DNA of 64,000 bases from Hepsetus odoe (Eukaryota > Chordata > Actinopteri > Characiformes > Hepsetidae), in NCBI GenBank assembly GCA_017165825.1, contig CM029383.1:2270067-2334066 (forward strand), written 5' to 3'. Position 1 is the stretch's first letter; each line of letters opens with the position of its first letter. Positions 50,247 through 62,697 of the stretch are shown here, in pieces. The position numbers were made by a program, and so were the translations under genes. A model generated the notes under the pieces. It had not been told where the DNA came from and did no database searches. It worked only from the letters and a program-made list of their open reading frames with translations.

Positions 50247-50293
<47 letters not shown>
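50247..50293. repeat. (GT)n microsatellite
   Basis: About 45 bases of GT. Confidence 0.95.
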
Positions 50294-50296
<3 letters not shown>

Positions 50297-50963
50297 ATGG
50301 GAACAAAGCACCCTCCAGTGAGTATTAGACAGTTGTTTCAAAGCGATTGTAGCATGTGTGTTATGAAGTGTTTTATGATAGCTTCGTAACATAAATAAAA
50401 ACTTTTATATTTCTAAAGGCTTATTTTGAAATGTTTAAAACATATTTGTTGTGGACATGTATGTCCCCATGGAGTTGCACACATACCATACATACACAGT
50501 ATGAAGGCCCTAGAGCCCTTAGTCAGCTCACACAGTTCTGTGTTGCTGAAATACTGATGCTTTTTTTTCCACATCAATTTGCCGTTCTTTTCCTTGGGCT
50601 AGTGACAGTTCCCCTGTAAAGCACTGAGCAGTGGATGCCAAGTGACAGGGGCTTTCTCCTAGCAGCGCATTGGAGCAGACCTGGCATCACTGAGCTTAGG
50701 AGCTTTTTACATAGCAATGGCTTTTTCATTCTATTACACACATACACACATAAACACCTGGCTCCCTCATTAGTCCTTTACAAAAATACACCACTATATC
50801 TATTGTGTAACCTTAAAAGGTTCTAGAATTGCGCTTCCCTGACGTGTTCACCGTTCATTCCTTTAATCAGGTGAATTCAATTGAATTAAGCAACACAAAC
50901 AATACCATTTACAAAAATCGTGCATTTTAAGCCATCAAAATGTTTAGAGTGTTTGTCTGAGGG

Positions 50964-50966
50964 TGT

Positions 50967-50997
<31 letters not shown>

Positions 50998-50998
50998 A
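50964..50998. repeat. (GT)n microsatellite
   Basis: About 34 bases of GT with one interruption (GTATGT). Confidence 0.9.
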
Positions 50999-51904
50999 CA
51001 GCAATTTTTTATATTACCTGATTTATTTTAGATTGATTTTATTATGCAATTTTTAAAAATAAAAACCCCAAAAAAACACAGTATTTCTTTAGTTGTGCTA
51101 GAAGAACAAAAAACAAGACACTTTTTGTTGCATATTCTTAAAGCCTTAAGTAATTACTTAAAACAACACAGTTATGAAAAAACCAAATACCCGTAGCATT
51201 CTAAGGGTTAAAGAGATACACACCATAATGGAGATCAGTGTTTAATCCCATCACATTACTGATTCACCAGTGTATTTTTAATATACTGCAAAGTGCAATC
51301 ACATAGTAGCAATATAATCTCAGTACCATTAGTAGTGGTTGTTTCAGAATGACCAATAAGGGTTTTATCACTACATTGTACAGAAATTCTACTTCCCAGT
51401 TTTAGTCAGAAACAAATGGATGATAATGTAAACAATAATGGGAGTGTGGATGTTACTGTTGTGTTCTACATGAACTGACACATCAGCTGTAATGAGTTGT
51501 GCACCACTGGCCTTCTTGCTGCTCCGCTCTCGTTTTGGTCTGTTGGTTCTGCTCTGATGCAGTGGCACTCATAATGTTTGTGTAGCACTTTAATGAGTTT
51601 AGAATAGCCTTCATCTTGCTTCTTTTCCCTCCCTCGCTCAGAATAACAGCTCAAATTAATCTCCATGCCTCGCTTTTGATCTGTGCATCTCGTTAACCCA
51701 TTTCGTTCACATTACGCTCGAAGCAAGGTTAGTGTTAAAGTTAATGCTACTGGTGTGTGGTTTCAGAGCTTCTCCAGGAAAGGATAAGGGGCTGTCTCTC
51801 TGGGACGGATAAGGGACTAGGTGTATCTACAAATGTTACATTTGTAAAAAATCTCTGGTGAAACTTTTTCTTTTCAGTTTTCCCCTCAGATGAAAACTGT
51901 TTGT

Positions 51905-52105
51905 AATTGTGATCACCACAGCATAGCGCACGGTGAAAAACAACAAATAGCTTCTCTGCATTTAACTCATCACACTTAAGAGGAGCAGTGGGCAGCCATA
52001 TCCACCACCCAGGGTCCAGTGAATGGGACAGTACCTAGTTCAAGGGCTCTCAGGGTAACAAACTGGTCTGCCCATTGTGCCCCACTGGCTTTCAATATTG
52101 GGGCC
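51905..52105 (-). repeat. SINE-A copy 6, old and diverged
   Basis: CTTCTCTGCATTTAACTCAT, GAGCAGTGGGCAGCC and TCAAGGGCTCTCAGGG preserve the order of SINE-A landmarks at lower identity. Confidence 0.6.
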
Positions 52106-52765
52106 TAACCACATGCAACCCCTTTCCTATATATATTCACTGCAGGTGAGTGTGTAGCCCCTCCTCTACCTTCTCTACTCAGCCTATTACTCATTACTTA
52201 GCGTCTCGTGTAACTGAATTGATGAGCTCTCCTTCAAGTGCATGATGGTGTGCAGTATAAAGCTGTGGTGGCACTATAGGTCAGAGGAAAGTTTCTCTGC
52301 AATGGACCATTAGCCCTCAAGATGCTTTAGACTCACAGCACCAGAAAGAGCATTCAGATCAGATAGTCTGACCAGATTTAAGCTCACGTATAAATCAGTG
52401 AGTGCACATTTTTTAAATCTTTTTTTCAACTAAGTAGTCTGCCAGTCACAGCCCCACAACTACACTGATGGGTGAAAGGCTATGTAAGCTTAAAAGCTTT
52501 ACTTATTAGGACATTTCAATGGCGAGCATAGTTGTTGTTTTAGTCTGTTTGTTTAATACATTGTAATAACAGTTGCTATTAAAATTTCAGAGCCAGTGTC
52601 CCCCAGTCCTGTGTGATTCATGTCCCTCGGTTTTGTTTCATATTAAAGAGGTGGGATCTAATTAAAAAGTAAAACTGACCTGTAATTTGCATTTTATGAT
52701 ACACAGTCCAAGTTCTATGATAAAACCTTTAAAGCATTTATCCTCATATTAAACCATGTGAAGTT

Positions 52766-52890
52766 CATCCATTATCTGCCGCTTGTCCCAAACGGGGTCG
52801 CGGGGGAGTGCTGGTGTCCAACCCAGCGCACACAGGGCGAGGACGGGGGACGCACCCTGGACAGGTCGCCAGCCCATCGCAGGGAGCCAT
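52766..52890 (-). repeat. Repeat C relative, GC-rich fragment (copy 4)
   Basis: CATCCATTATCTGCCGCTTG, ACCCTGGACAGGTCGCCAGC and ATCGCAGGG are the tail features of a common fish short repeat, here in minus orientation. Markedly more GC-rich than its surroundings. Confidence 0.6.
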
Positions 52891-53478
52891 GTGAAGTTAA
52901 GAAATATTATTAAAAATTCTGTAAAATGTTCTGTCGGAGAGTGTGACTTATGTGGGAATTGTCAGTTGTCCATTATTCATCATTTAGCCTGAATTTTGTC
53001 CACATTTTCTCTTAAATTTTGAGGTCGATGGTAAAGTCAACCTGAAATCAGTTAACTTTTTTATTACAGTTCTAGTCCCTGGATACATGCATGATTTATC
53101 CCCTTATCAACACACACCCTCCTTAATACTTTGTTTGATAAGTCATGATACAGAAAAAAAATGTGTTTATTTCCGATTCATGTCATGGTTGGGTTAGAAT
53201 GCTAAGAGGCACCTACAGTACACCATATAAATATAGTGTCAGACGGGTTGTGATGGGGAGTGGGAGTGAATGAAGAGATGAGAAGTGCAGGTGTTACAGG
53301 CAGAGCTGGACCAGACAGAATTTGGTTTGCCCCCGGGGTTGTTCAAACACCAAGGCATCAGAAAGCTCAATAAAGTCGGGCAATAATATCAGTCTTGTTG
53401 GAGCAGCTGAGAATATGACGCTTGGGGAGACATCGATGCTGGGGTCACTCAGGTGTGAATACACACATGCACACACAT

Positions 53479-53519
<41 letters not shown>

Positions 53520-54870
53520 TGCAGCTTGGAAAGAAATGAACAGAGCTGACTCTGTAGCGACATGGTTTAGGAATAAGGCGCCATATAATCAGCTGTGGCA
53601 TTCAGAGAGTGCTGTTTTGGCAGGGGGGTCCTGCTGTGTGAAATCGTCTTGAAATGGGCACAGTCCCCTGTGGTCTCTGCCAGGGCTAATGGCGTGTAAA
53701 TGAAAGCCCTGTGGTGTAGGCTTGGGTGGCACACCAGAAATGCCATGTACTGGGATATGGAATTGAAGACACAATAATGTTTATAATAATGTCATTAGTT
53801 TTGCAATTTCAGTAAAAAAGAATAATAAACTTGCTTAACAAAATATAAAAACAAACAAATGAACTATTTAAAAAACTGAGTTGAATAATTAAATTAATAG
53901 AAATTCTTGAAAAAAATCTTCAAGCAGGACCTTTTTGCACCACAAGCTGTTTAGGCAGACAAATTAAAAAAATCAATTTCATGTCATTTTTTTTGTTATT
54001 AATATTGCTTTGTTTCTTGTTTGTTAATTCAGGAATTATTGGTTTTGTTCATTTTTTTTTACCTATAAAAGAATATTGTGAGTTCCTAAATGAAGATTGA
54101 TATTACATGCCCCTATACATTTTCTAAGTGAAAACAAGTAAACATCCCTTTAGTCCACATTTTCTATGTATTAGCTAGACTTTAGATAATATATATATAG
54201 TGAATATATTGAGCTCACTCAATCCTGCAGCTGGCAGAACACTGGACATTTTTGATCTGTTCTGAAACTCATTCACACATGAATGACCTTAACCTCATGT
54301 TACTTTGCATACAATGATGTGAATTTCATGCCTGGTTTCCATTGAATTCAGCGGGGGTATAAATCTGTAATCCAATCAGTGTCCTGAACATCCTGCTATA
54401 GTATATGACATTTAGAGGGGTAATGTAAGGCCCCTTTCATGGCTAAAGCTGACCCTGCAGTAAGTGCATGGACCCAGATCCGATCTAATATGGTGTGTGA
54501 CAATGGGGTCTAACTGGACCTAACTGCTTGGGAATGATCTGGGAGTCGTTCTGCATTAATGCTGCCAGTTCTGTGGGTGATGACCTCCAACTGTCCTAGG
54601 GTCTTTGCACTCTCTGCAGCAGTCCAGACTGGCTTTATGTACTGAATATAGAGCATCCCCAATGTCTTACAGCTACAGTTCTGTGGAAAAGGTTTGGACA
54701 TGCGTGATCATATTACATTCTGGGTTTTTTAGTGAAAACTCCTCTACAAGGGACATATTCTGTACATTTTAATTCACTACTACTGTTCTGTTGTTGAATT
54801 TAACATCATGGAAAAAAAATGACAAAAAATTGGCCTGTGCAATAATTATGACACATTTTGATGTTTTATT
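52890..54870. other. Non-coding stretch with a CA array
   Basis: Apart from the CA microsatellite at 53459-53517 nothing is recognised. Open frames here come from the CA repeat and poly-A/T. Confidence 0.5.
53459..53517. repeat. (CA)n microsatellite
   Basis: Imperfect then perfect CA for about 58 bases. Confidence 0.95.
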
Positions 54871-54871
54871 T

Positions 54872-55140
54872 GTCATGCGGTGGAACACCCTATACCGGTT
54901 GTCAGTCCTGCACATGGCAGAAAATTCAATCACACACACACAATCACACCTGGGGGAAGTTTAACATCTCTAATCCAACTGACATGCATGTCTTTTGACT
55001 GTTGGAGGAAATCGGAGCATCTGAAGGAAACCCAAACAGACATGAACAGAACATGCAAACTCCACACAGAAAGGAACCAAGCTTTCCTGTGAATCAAACC
55101 TACAATCCTGTGAGATGACAGTGCTGACCATTGCCATTTA
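54872..55140 (-). repeat. Repeat C copy 5
   Basis: ACATCTCTAATCCAACTGAC, CATGCATGTCTTTTGACTGT and AACATGCAAACTCCACACAG match the body of repeat C in minus orientation. Confidence 0.7.
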
Positions 55141-55689
55141 TGCAAAGTCTATTATGCAAAGTGTATGATTTGACTGCTTCGATGTGGCACATTGGCCAGT
55201 ACAGTATAGCAGCAAAAAAATAAAAAATACAAACATAAAAAAGCACAAAAAGATTCACAGGCTAGAGAGCTCTGCTGTTAAACCATTTTCTTCCCTTTAT
55301 GGCATCCAACTCTCAAGAGAGGAACTCTTCACACAGTTTTTTTTTTTTTTTGATGGCCACTCCACTTCTCCACCTCCAAGGGTGTGCAAACTTTTGCAAA
55401 GACCTACCATGTATATGCATTTTATTATATTTGCTGTTAATGACTGCATTAAAATACCAGCATAGCAGTGGCTTGGGAGTGTGTTTGGGGCTGCTATGAG
55501 TGTATCAGGTTCTTTCATACCTCAGTGTCACTGCTGAGTTGAGAAGCCAAAAATATCAAACCAGCAGTATTCTGTTTGGAAACTTAAGATGTACTTAAGG
55601 ATTAGTACAAAAAGGTAGAACAAAGTATACCGAGAAGGTCTCTTTTAAGGATGAAAGAATCTTCAACTTAAAGATTGAACTACAAGTCA

Positions 55690-56410
55690 TCCTGGCCAAT
55701 CAAGCTTTCCATTACAGTATCAATATAAAAATGGCCTCTTCATCTCACCACAGCTAATGCTCTGAGAAAGCTGGTTGTCATTATCTGTGACCAGTTGTCT
55801 TATTTTATGACCAAGTTAGGTATTTCTCCTGGTTGGAGAAGGAAAATCAGGTTATGCTGGACTCACTATGCCATCCAACTCCTAGTACATGTCATGGTCA
55901 TCTTTTGCCTTGATTGCTGCAATTTCCCTTCATGTGACCCATAACATGGCAGCAAGCTTCTTGGTTGATCAACCAAATACAGCTTGCGGCACTATTCATT
56001 CACCTCCACTGGCTGTCCATAGCCACTCAAATAAAATTCAAGTCCCTAATACTTGCCTGCAGAGTGACTTCTGCATGTGCTCCCTTGTTATATAAACTTG
56101 GCCATACAGGCTTATACTTGTTCTTGTTTATTACTTTCTTCAAAAGAATGTTGTCTAGCATTGCCATCACTTCACAAGGCAATCACAGTTCTGACTGTTC
56201 AGATAATTGAATGAGCTCCTCTCTTCCTTCAAGTAGTTCTTCTAAACTAATCTCTTCCGAGAACACATCCTCTCCTAACAGCCCTAACACTCTAACACAC
56301 CTAACTTGCATTATTCACTCATATGCTGCACTTATTATTGCTCATGTAAAGCTTATAATGCGCTGCAGCTGAAATGTTGTTATTCACTAGTAACTTAGTA
56401 AATGTAAATT
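55690..56410 (+). pseudogene. LINE 3'-end fragment (L2/Rex1-like)
   Basis: Plus-strand open stretch with IHLHWLSIATQIKFKSLILA and CAPLLYKLGHTGLY resembles the C-terminal HWLPVxxRIxFKxLxLxYKxL block found after the reverse transcriptase of L2- and Rex-type LINEs. Upstream, out-of-frame residues resemble the preceding SRLDYCN motif. Broken by shifts and stops. Confidence 0.6.
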
Positions 56411-56519
56411 TGATATGTCCAGTTAGTGTACTCACTTGTAAAAGCAACAGCAGCACGTCTGTACCCTTATTCAATTAAAAAGAGCACTCCTACTAGCAAA
56501 GGGGTGGATTGTTGACCTA

Positions 56520-57790
56520 CAGTGCCTTACAAAAGTATTCACCCCCTTGGCATTTTTCATGTTTTGTTGCCTCACAACCTGGAATTAAAATGGATTGTTT
56601 AAGAGTTTGCACCATTTCATTTACAGAACATGCCTACAACTTTGAAGATTTATTTTATTTTATTGTGAAGTAAACAACAAATAAGGCAAAATAGCAGAAA
56701 ACTTCAGTGTGCATAACTTCAGTGTGCAGCATGGATAGCATTTGCCTTTCCTCAAGGCAAAACTGCTCCAGCTCCTTCATATTGGATAGTTTTCGCTTGT
56801 GAACAGCAATCATCGTGTCTGACCACAGATTCTCAGTTAGATTGAGGTCTGGACTTTGACTAGGCCATTCCAACACATTTAAATGTTTCCCCTTAAACCA
56901 CTTGAGTGTTGCTTTAGCAGTATGCTTTGGGTCATTGTCCTGCTGGAAGGTGAACCTTTGTCCTCTGTCTGTTAGCACCATCTATCTTTACCTCAACTTG
57001 GACCAGTTTCCCAGACCCTGCTGCTGAAAAACTTCTCCACAGCATGATGCTGCTGCCATATTTCACTGTGGCGATGGTGTTCTTGGGGTGATGGGATGTG
57101 TTGGGTTTGCGCCAGACATAGCATTTTCCTTGAAGGCTGAAAAGTTCAGTTTTAGTCTCATCTGACCAGAGCACCTTCCTCCATATGTTTGGGGAGTCAC
57201 CCACATTTTGGCAAACTCAGAATGTGCCTTCTTATTTTTAACGTTAAGTAATGGCTTTTTTCTGGCCACTCTTCCATAAAGCCCAGCTCTATGGACTATA
57301 CAGCTTATTGTGTTCCTGTGGACAGATACTCCAGTCTCTGCTGTGAAACTCTGCAACTCCTTCAGGGTTACCTTTGGTCTCTGTGCTGCCTCTCTGATTA
57401 ATGCCCTCCTTGCCCTCTCTGTGAGTTTTGGTGGGTAGCCCTCTCTTGGCAGGTTTGTTGTGGTACCATGTTCTTTCCATTTGAAGATGATGGATTTGAT
57501 GGTGCTCTCGGGGATCATCAAAGATTTTGATATTTTTTTATAACCCAACCCTGACTTGTACTTCTCAACAACTTTGTCCCTGAATTTTGAAGGAAATTGG
57601 TTGCACTAGGACTTTTTAGGGGCTTCATGGCAATATGAATACATATGCCCAGGGCAAATCTTCAGTGTTTTATTTATGTTTTTATTATTTTTTATATATA
57701 TTTTTCTCATTTCTCTTCACCAACTTAGACTATTTTGTGCAGATCCATCAAATAAAATAACTAGCCAAGGCATACTTTTGCAAGGCATTG
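56520..57790 (-). mobile_element. Tc1-like transposon, complete ends, broken transposase
   Basis: 1271 bp between TA dinucleotides at 56518-56519 and 57791-57792. Ends are inverted: CAGTGCCTTACAAAAGTAT and ATACTTTTGCAAGGCATTG. The transposase lies on the minus strand in three shifted blocks. 57548-57190 has the helix-turn-helix part (GYKKISKSLMIPESTIKSII, HRNTISCIVHRAGLYGRVA). 57204-56985 has the first DDE Asp (WSDETK) and SIMLWRSFSAAGSGKL. 56950-56700 has the second Asp (FQQDNDPKHTA) and the Glu (SPDLNLTENLW). At least two frameshifts plus an internal deletion between blocks two and three. Non-autonomous fossil. Confidence 0.9.
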
Positions 57791-58021
57791 TAGGCCATTT
57801 GAGACAATGCCCAGGAGTCTTTAAATGCCGGGTTTGCTTAACTTCTATAGGCATTTGAGGATCACAGGTCTTGAGGTGGCTCAGTACCTAAGAATGAGTA
57901 CCTTAATGAGTTTTCTTTTAAGATAAAGAAATACCTACATAGATGTACTAAGTAAAATTTATTTGGAAGAATTTTCAGTTATTTAGTTATTACTATTGAC
58001 TTGTCAAATTTCTGGTGCGTA

Positions 58022-58270
58022 TGTAAAGTGAAAGTGGCAACCCTTGTCATTGCGAGGTCACAGCACAGCGAACCACAATGAAATTGGACCTCTGCATTAA
58101 ACCCATGCACTCAAACACCGTGCAGCAGTGGGTAGCTATTGAACGCACCCAGGGAGCAGTGACGGTACCTTGCTCAAGGGTACCTCAAGGCAACCTACTG
58201 GTGGGGAATTGAACCCACAATCTTACGATGCTGGAGCAACTCCCTAACCACTAGGCCACCACTGCCCCCC
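58022..58270 (-). repeat. SINE-A copy 7, full length
   Basis: GTGAAAGTGGCAACCCTTGT start; ends with the antisense tRNA head AACCACTAGGCCACCACTGC. Both Pol III boxes are present. Confidence 0.85.
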
Positions 58271-58379
58271 ATGAATCACCTATTCTTCTATTCAGCAGGT
58301 ATTCTTTGGCATAATATTTTAACTTTTTCCAAGTTGATCAGCCAAACTGCTTAGTATTAAAAATTGATCTTTTTTAGTT

Positions 58380-58678
58380 TAGCTAGTGCTAGTGCTGTCA
58401 CCTTACACTGAGAAAGTCCTGAATCCTAGGCGGGATGGTCCAGGTCCTTTCTCTGTGGAGTTTGCATGTTCTCCTCTTGTCTGTGTGTGCTTCCTTCAGG
58501 AGCTCCAGTTTCCTCCCACCATCCAAAGACATGCATGTCAGGTGGATTGGAGATGCTAAACTGGCAACCTGTCCAGTGTATTTCCTTGCCTTTCGCCCCG
58601 TGAGAGCTGGGATAGGCTCCAGCACCCCCACGATCCTAATTAGGACAAGCGGCTATGAAAATGAGGGAGAGTGAGTTT
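58380..58678 (+). repeat. Repeat C copy 6, full length
   Basis: Head AGTGCTGTCACCTTACACTG; body TGGAGTTTGCATGTTCTCC, CAGTTTCCTCCCACCATCC, GGTGGATTGGAGATGCTAAA; tail GAGAGCTGGGATAGGCTCCA, TTAGGACAAGCGGCTATGAA. Reference copy for the family in this window. Confidence 0.8.
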
Positions 58679-58679
58679 A

Positions 58680-59884
58680 CAACTGCTTTTACAAAGCTAA
58701 CATTATACAGAGCTCAATAGTCAACCAAACTATTATAGCTATTAAACTATTATTAAGCTATTATAATTTCTTTGAGAAATACATCAACAAAACTTTCAGC
58801 CTTTTCAAGCTGCATTCAGATTTTTTATTTTATGGGTGAGTTTCTACTCATTTTGAGCAATGTCAATCTCACAGCTGACTGGATCCTGAAATTGGCTATC
58901 ACATTTTTTTTGTAATTTGTTAATTGTAATTTTATATATTTCCACCCTGCAGCTTCATACAAATATAAACCTGACACTTGCCTCAAACATGTACCCAAAA
59001 AGCTTAAATGAATCAGAGCCCCCGTTTGTGTCTGTGGTTAATATAACCCCTCAGTGTTAGGTGAAACCATCCTCTGTAAATCCTTTGTAAAAGTGCATCA
59101 GGGTACATGAATAGATATTGTTCATGAAATAACTACCCTTATCTTTCATTTCTAGAAATCATTCCTTTCAGCTCAGAAAAGCATGCTCTCATACATTTTT
59201 TTAGATGAGCCCCTCAGTTTAAAGTCTCAGAGCACCATTAGCAAGAGCAAAATCGTTTCCTGATTCATAGGCTGTCTTTGAAAAGTGTTGATGAGATAAA
59301 TAGTGACAGCAACGGTGAGTGTGATGCAGCTTCCGATCATTTGTGTTTGACTATCTCTCCCTTTTCAGAGCTACTCCCTCTCCGCTTTTCTCTTCCCTCC
59401 TCCTTCAGACAGCAATCAGTCACGTTTTCTGCCAGGTCGCCCTCACTGTCAGCACTCTCTCCTCGACATTTCAATCAGGGCTTCACGCGTCTCTGTGGGG
59501 GAAAAAAGCTGAATCTGACTAATGCAGCCAAGCTGGAAAGAGCAGCCCACTGACTCACTGATGACATGACACACTATAATGTCAAAAGCCCATGCCACAG
59601 ACATTTTAATTATCCTCAATGCAACCACATTAGAACGTATGTTATCGCATGATTCTTGTGTCTCAGTCAATGTAAACCTGTCTCCATATTCTGAAAGGAA
59701 TTCATGTAAAGGCAAATTTTACAAAAAAGTGTTAATGAGCTTTATAGTGCAATTAAAATACTGAATTTTACAATTGTAACTAAATTTACAATTACAGAAT
59801 AAAACTCTTAAGATTCTTTAGCAAAATTATTTGGGGTTTTTTTAGCTAATTTTTTTTTCCCCTGTTCCCCTTTCCCCTTGCCCC
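58680..59884. other. Non-repetitive non-coding stretch
   Basis: No exon or transposon recognised. Around 59.28-59.65 kb the sequence is less AT-rich and looks unique. Confidence 0.45.
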
Positions 59885-60150
59885 AGTTTATCCACCCATC
59901 CATTATTTGAGTCACTCATTCCAACAAGGGTCACAGGGAGTGATGGAGCTTATCCCAGTGTTCCAGTTGCAGAGAAACCACCCATGCTAATCCAATGTAA
60001 AGCAATCACAATCACTAATATATGTACACCTAGACTCTTCATTTCACCAAACAAGCATGCATTTTGACTGTAGAGGAGACCCAGGCAGGGAGAAAGGATG
60101 AACAAGGTGCCCCAAACAAGCTGTGAGGCAACAGCACCACTCCAGTTAAG
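59885..60150 (-). repeat. Repeat C copy 7, diverged
   Basis: ACAAGGGTCACAGGGAGTGA, CAAACAAGCATGCATTTTGA and CAAGCTGTGAGGCAACAGCA keep the family order in minus orientation. Confidence 0.55.
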
Positions 60151-60309
60151 TCCTGTCCAACTTCATCTGCAAACTTTGATGATGCCACCTAGACTGAATG
60201 ATTTTAAACTGCCAAAATGTAAGTAGAAAGCTAGACATGCTTGGAGGAGAATTAGAGTTTAGGCTATTTTCTTTCTATTTGTGGTAAGCAGGAAACTTTA
60301 AAAGAAAAA

Positions 60310-61330
60310 AGAAATTGGAATATTTTGTTAGCCATTTTTAATGAAGAGAATGAGGGAGAGAGAAGATTGGATGTGAGGATATTGAACTGAGGAAGTGCAG
60401 CAAATAAGCAAGATGGAACCAAAGGCAGCGATGAAGAAGAAAAAGAATGGAAATGCTTGTGATCCAAATGATATACCGGTGGAATCATGGAGATGTTTAT
60501 TAGAGATCGCAGTAGAGTGTCTAACCAGATTGTTTAACACAATCTTGGAAAGTGAGAGGATGCCTGAGGAGTAGAACTAGTACAGATTTTCAAGAATACG
60601 GGTGCAAAGCTGTAATAATAAGAGAGGGAAAAAGTTGAGGGTATGGGAAAGACTGGAAGGTAGGTGACGAAAATAGGTGATGATTAGTGAGCAGCAGTAT
60701 GGTTTTATGCCGAGAAAGAGCACAACAGGTGCAATGTTTGGTCTGAAGGTATTGATGGAGAAGTACAGAGCAGGTCAGAAGGAATTGCATTGTGCCTTTG
60801 TGAACTTGGAGTAAGCATATGACAGGGTGCCTAGAAAGGAGTTATGGTTTTGTAAGAGGAAGTCAGGAGGGGCAGAGAAGTATATCAGTGTGGCACGGGA
60901 TATAACAATGTGATAGTGGGGAGGTCTGCAGTAGGAGTGATGGCTGTATCTGAAGTAGATTCATCAACATACATACATGAAGTGAGATTACATCAAGGAT
61001 CAGTGCTGAGCCCATTCTTGTCTAGTCTAAGATTTTTGCGGATGATATTGTGATCTCTGGTGATAGTAGGGAGCAGCTTGAGGAGAACCTGGAGAGGTGG
61101 AGATATGCTCAGGTTAGACGTTTTTGAAGACAAAATTTGAGAAGCAAGGTTGCAGTGGTTTGGACATGTACAGAGGAGAGACGAGGATAATTTTGGGAGA
61201 AGGATTTGAGGATGGAGCTAATAGGAAAGAGGAAAATAGAAAGACCAAGGAGGAGGTTTATGGATGTGGTGAGAGAGGACATACAGAGTGTTGGTTTGAA
61301 GGAAGAAGAATTAACCGAATTAAGCAGCTA
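60310..61330 (+). pseudogene. Non-LTR retrotransposon RT fragment 4
   Basis: Plus-strand pieces: KKKKNGNACDPNDIPVESWR (60430), MISEQQYGFMPRKSTTGAMF (60680), LMEKYRAGQKELHCAF, AYDRVPRKELWF, then ADDIV-like sequence around 61035. Near 61140-61300 comes the 3' part, with GLDMYRGETRIILGEGFEDG and (out of frame) RPRRRFMDVV. Same family as fragments 1-3. Multiple stops and deletions. Confidence 0.75.
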
Positions 61331-61339
61331 ACAGTTTTT

Positions 61340-62440
61340 TCCAGCCCCCATAGCAGTTCTTGCCACGGTTACTGCTTAAAGTCCATGTTTTTTTTTTATC
61401 AGGGGTGGTCCTTTAGTGGGCCTTTTTGGCTGCAAAAATGGCAATGTATCAATTTTTACTGTTTCCAAGATGTCTTCCAAGATGAAGGAGTGTTTCAGTC
61501 TAGGCTGCTTTTTCCATGACATACAATATAGGACAGCCAATCAGAACAAAGGATCTTTGCTTATGTTATATGATATAAGCAGTGATATAATCGAATACAG
61601 AATACAGTATGAAGAGAGAATTAAGACATTCAAACAGCCTTTCTTATATTCAAACAGCCTTTCTTATATTTGATTTGCTTTCACATTTTAAAAACAGTGT
61701 AAAGTTACTTCATGAAACCTACAAAGTACAGCTCCTTGTAGCTGAATGCCACTAAAAGCAACCAAAAAATTAAATGCAAACTAAAAGTTATTACATTAAA
61801 TAGTAACAAATACCCTACCTGATGCCAGACTCTCTTTAGATATTAAATTCTGAATTGTTGCTTCACTGTTGGTTGTGAATAGTAATGAAAAAGCTGTGTC
61901 TCTGTTGTAAAAAGGGCTTCCCTTGAATTTGGTACCACTACTGTAAAGTCAGTATGTTTTACATTATACATTAAACTATTTGGCATGACTTTTTTTTGGC
62001 AATGTTCAGATTTGATTATACGGAAATTTCGCTAAATTGTCTATGTGTTATTCTATGTGTTAATGGCCCTATTTCATTGCTAGAGATAATAAACCCTGTT
62101 CGAGATTTTTTATTAATTTGTTTTTCAAAATTTTATTCCTACTGTTTCTGAATATCATTATTTTAATCTGCTATATATACATACATATAGTAACAATCAA
62201 TCTACTGCTTTTGTTCTGTGAGTGTAATGTCAGTATAAACTTTGGAAACTTTGAGTTATTAATAGCAACTGCACAGTAGCTTCATTAAGTCAGTTTCCTT
62301 ATATGTGACCAGCAGAGGGCGGTTCTTGCCCAGAGATGACCTCAAAAGTCACAAAGTAATGTGGAAATTGGATGGTGTCGTGCTAGCTTTTCATATGTAA
62401 AGAAATGCGATGAACAGCTGAGAGGCTGTTTACTAGTTTA
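61340..62440. other. Non-coding stretch
   Basis: A 21-nt tandem duplication (ATTCAAACAGCCTTTCTTAT twice) lies at 61628-61671, and a CTCF-like motif at 62318. No exon seen. Confidence 0.5.
62318..62334 (+). promoter_or_regulatory. CTCF-like binding motif
   Basis: GACCAGCAGAGGGCGGT contains CCAGCAGAGGGCGG, a close match to the vertebrate CTCF core. It lies outside the recognised repeats, about 1 kb upstream of the rabphilin exon. Motif match only. Confidence 0.5.
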
Positions 62441-62446
62441 AGTAAG

Positions 62447-62697
62447 AAAGTGAAGTGAAAGTGACTACCCTTGTCATCGTGAAATGCAGTACAGCACAAC
62501 ACAACACAACAAAATTCAATCTCTGCGTTTTGCCTATACACACGTGCAGCAGGGAGCAACTATTGAAAGTGCATGGGGAGCAGTGACGGAGATGGTACCT
62601 TGCTCAAGGGTACTTCAAGGCAACCTACGGGTGAGGGAACTGAACCTACAATCTTCCGATCTGGGGCAACTCCCTAACCACTAGGCCACCACTGCCA
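62447..62697 (-). repeat. SINE-A copy 8, full length
   Basis: GTGAAGTGAAAGTGACTACC start; ends ACCACTAGGCCACCACTGCC. Both Pol III boxes present in antisense. Confidence 0.85.

Larger units (their letters stand above)
47930..51880. other. Non-coding stretch, mostly unrecognised
   Basis: Contains GT arrays at 50247-50293 and 50964-50998 and scattered poly-A/T. I see no coding exon, transposon end or RNA gene. It is probably RPH3A intron or upstream DNA. Confidence 0.5.

Noticed and set aside
53294..53652. Frames with HTHTHT or VCVCVC
   Set aside because: Translation of the CA microsatellite.
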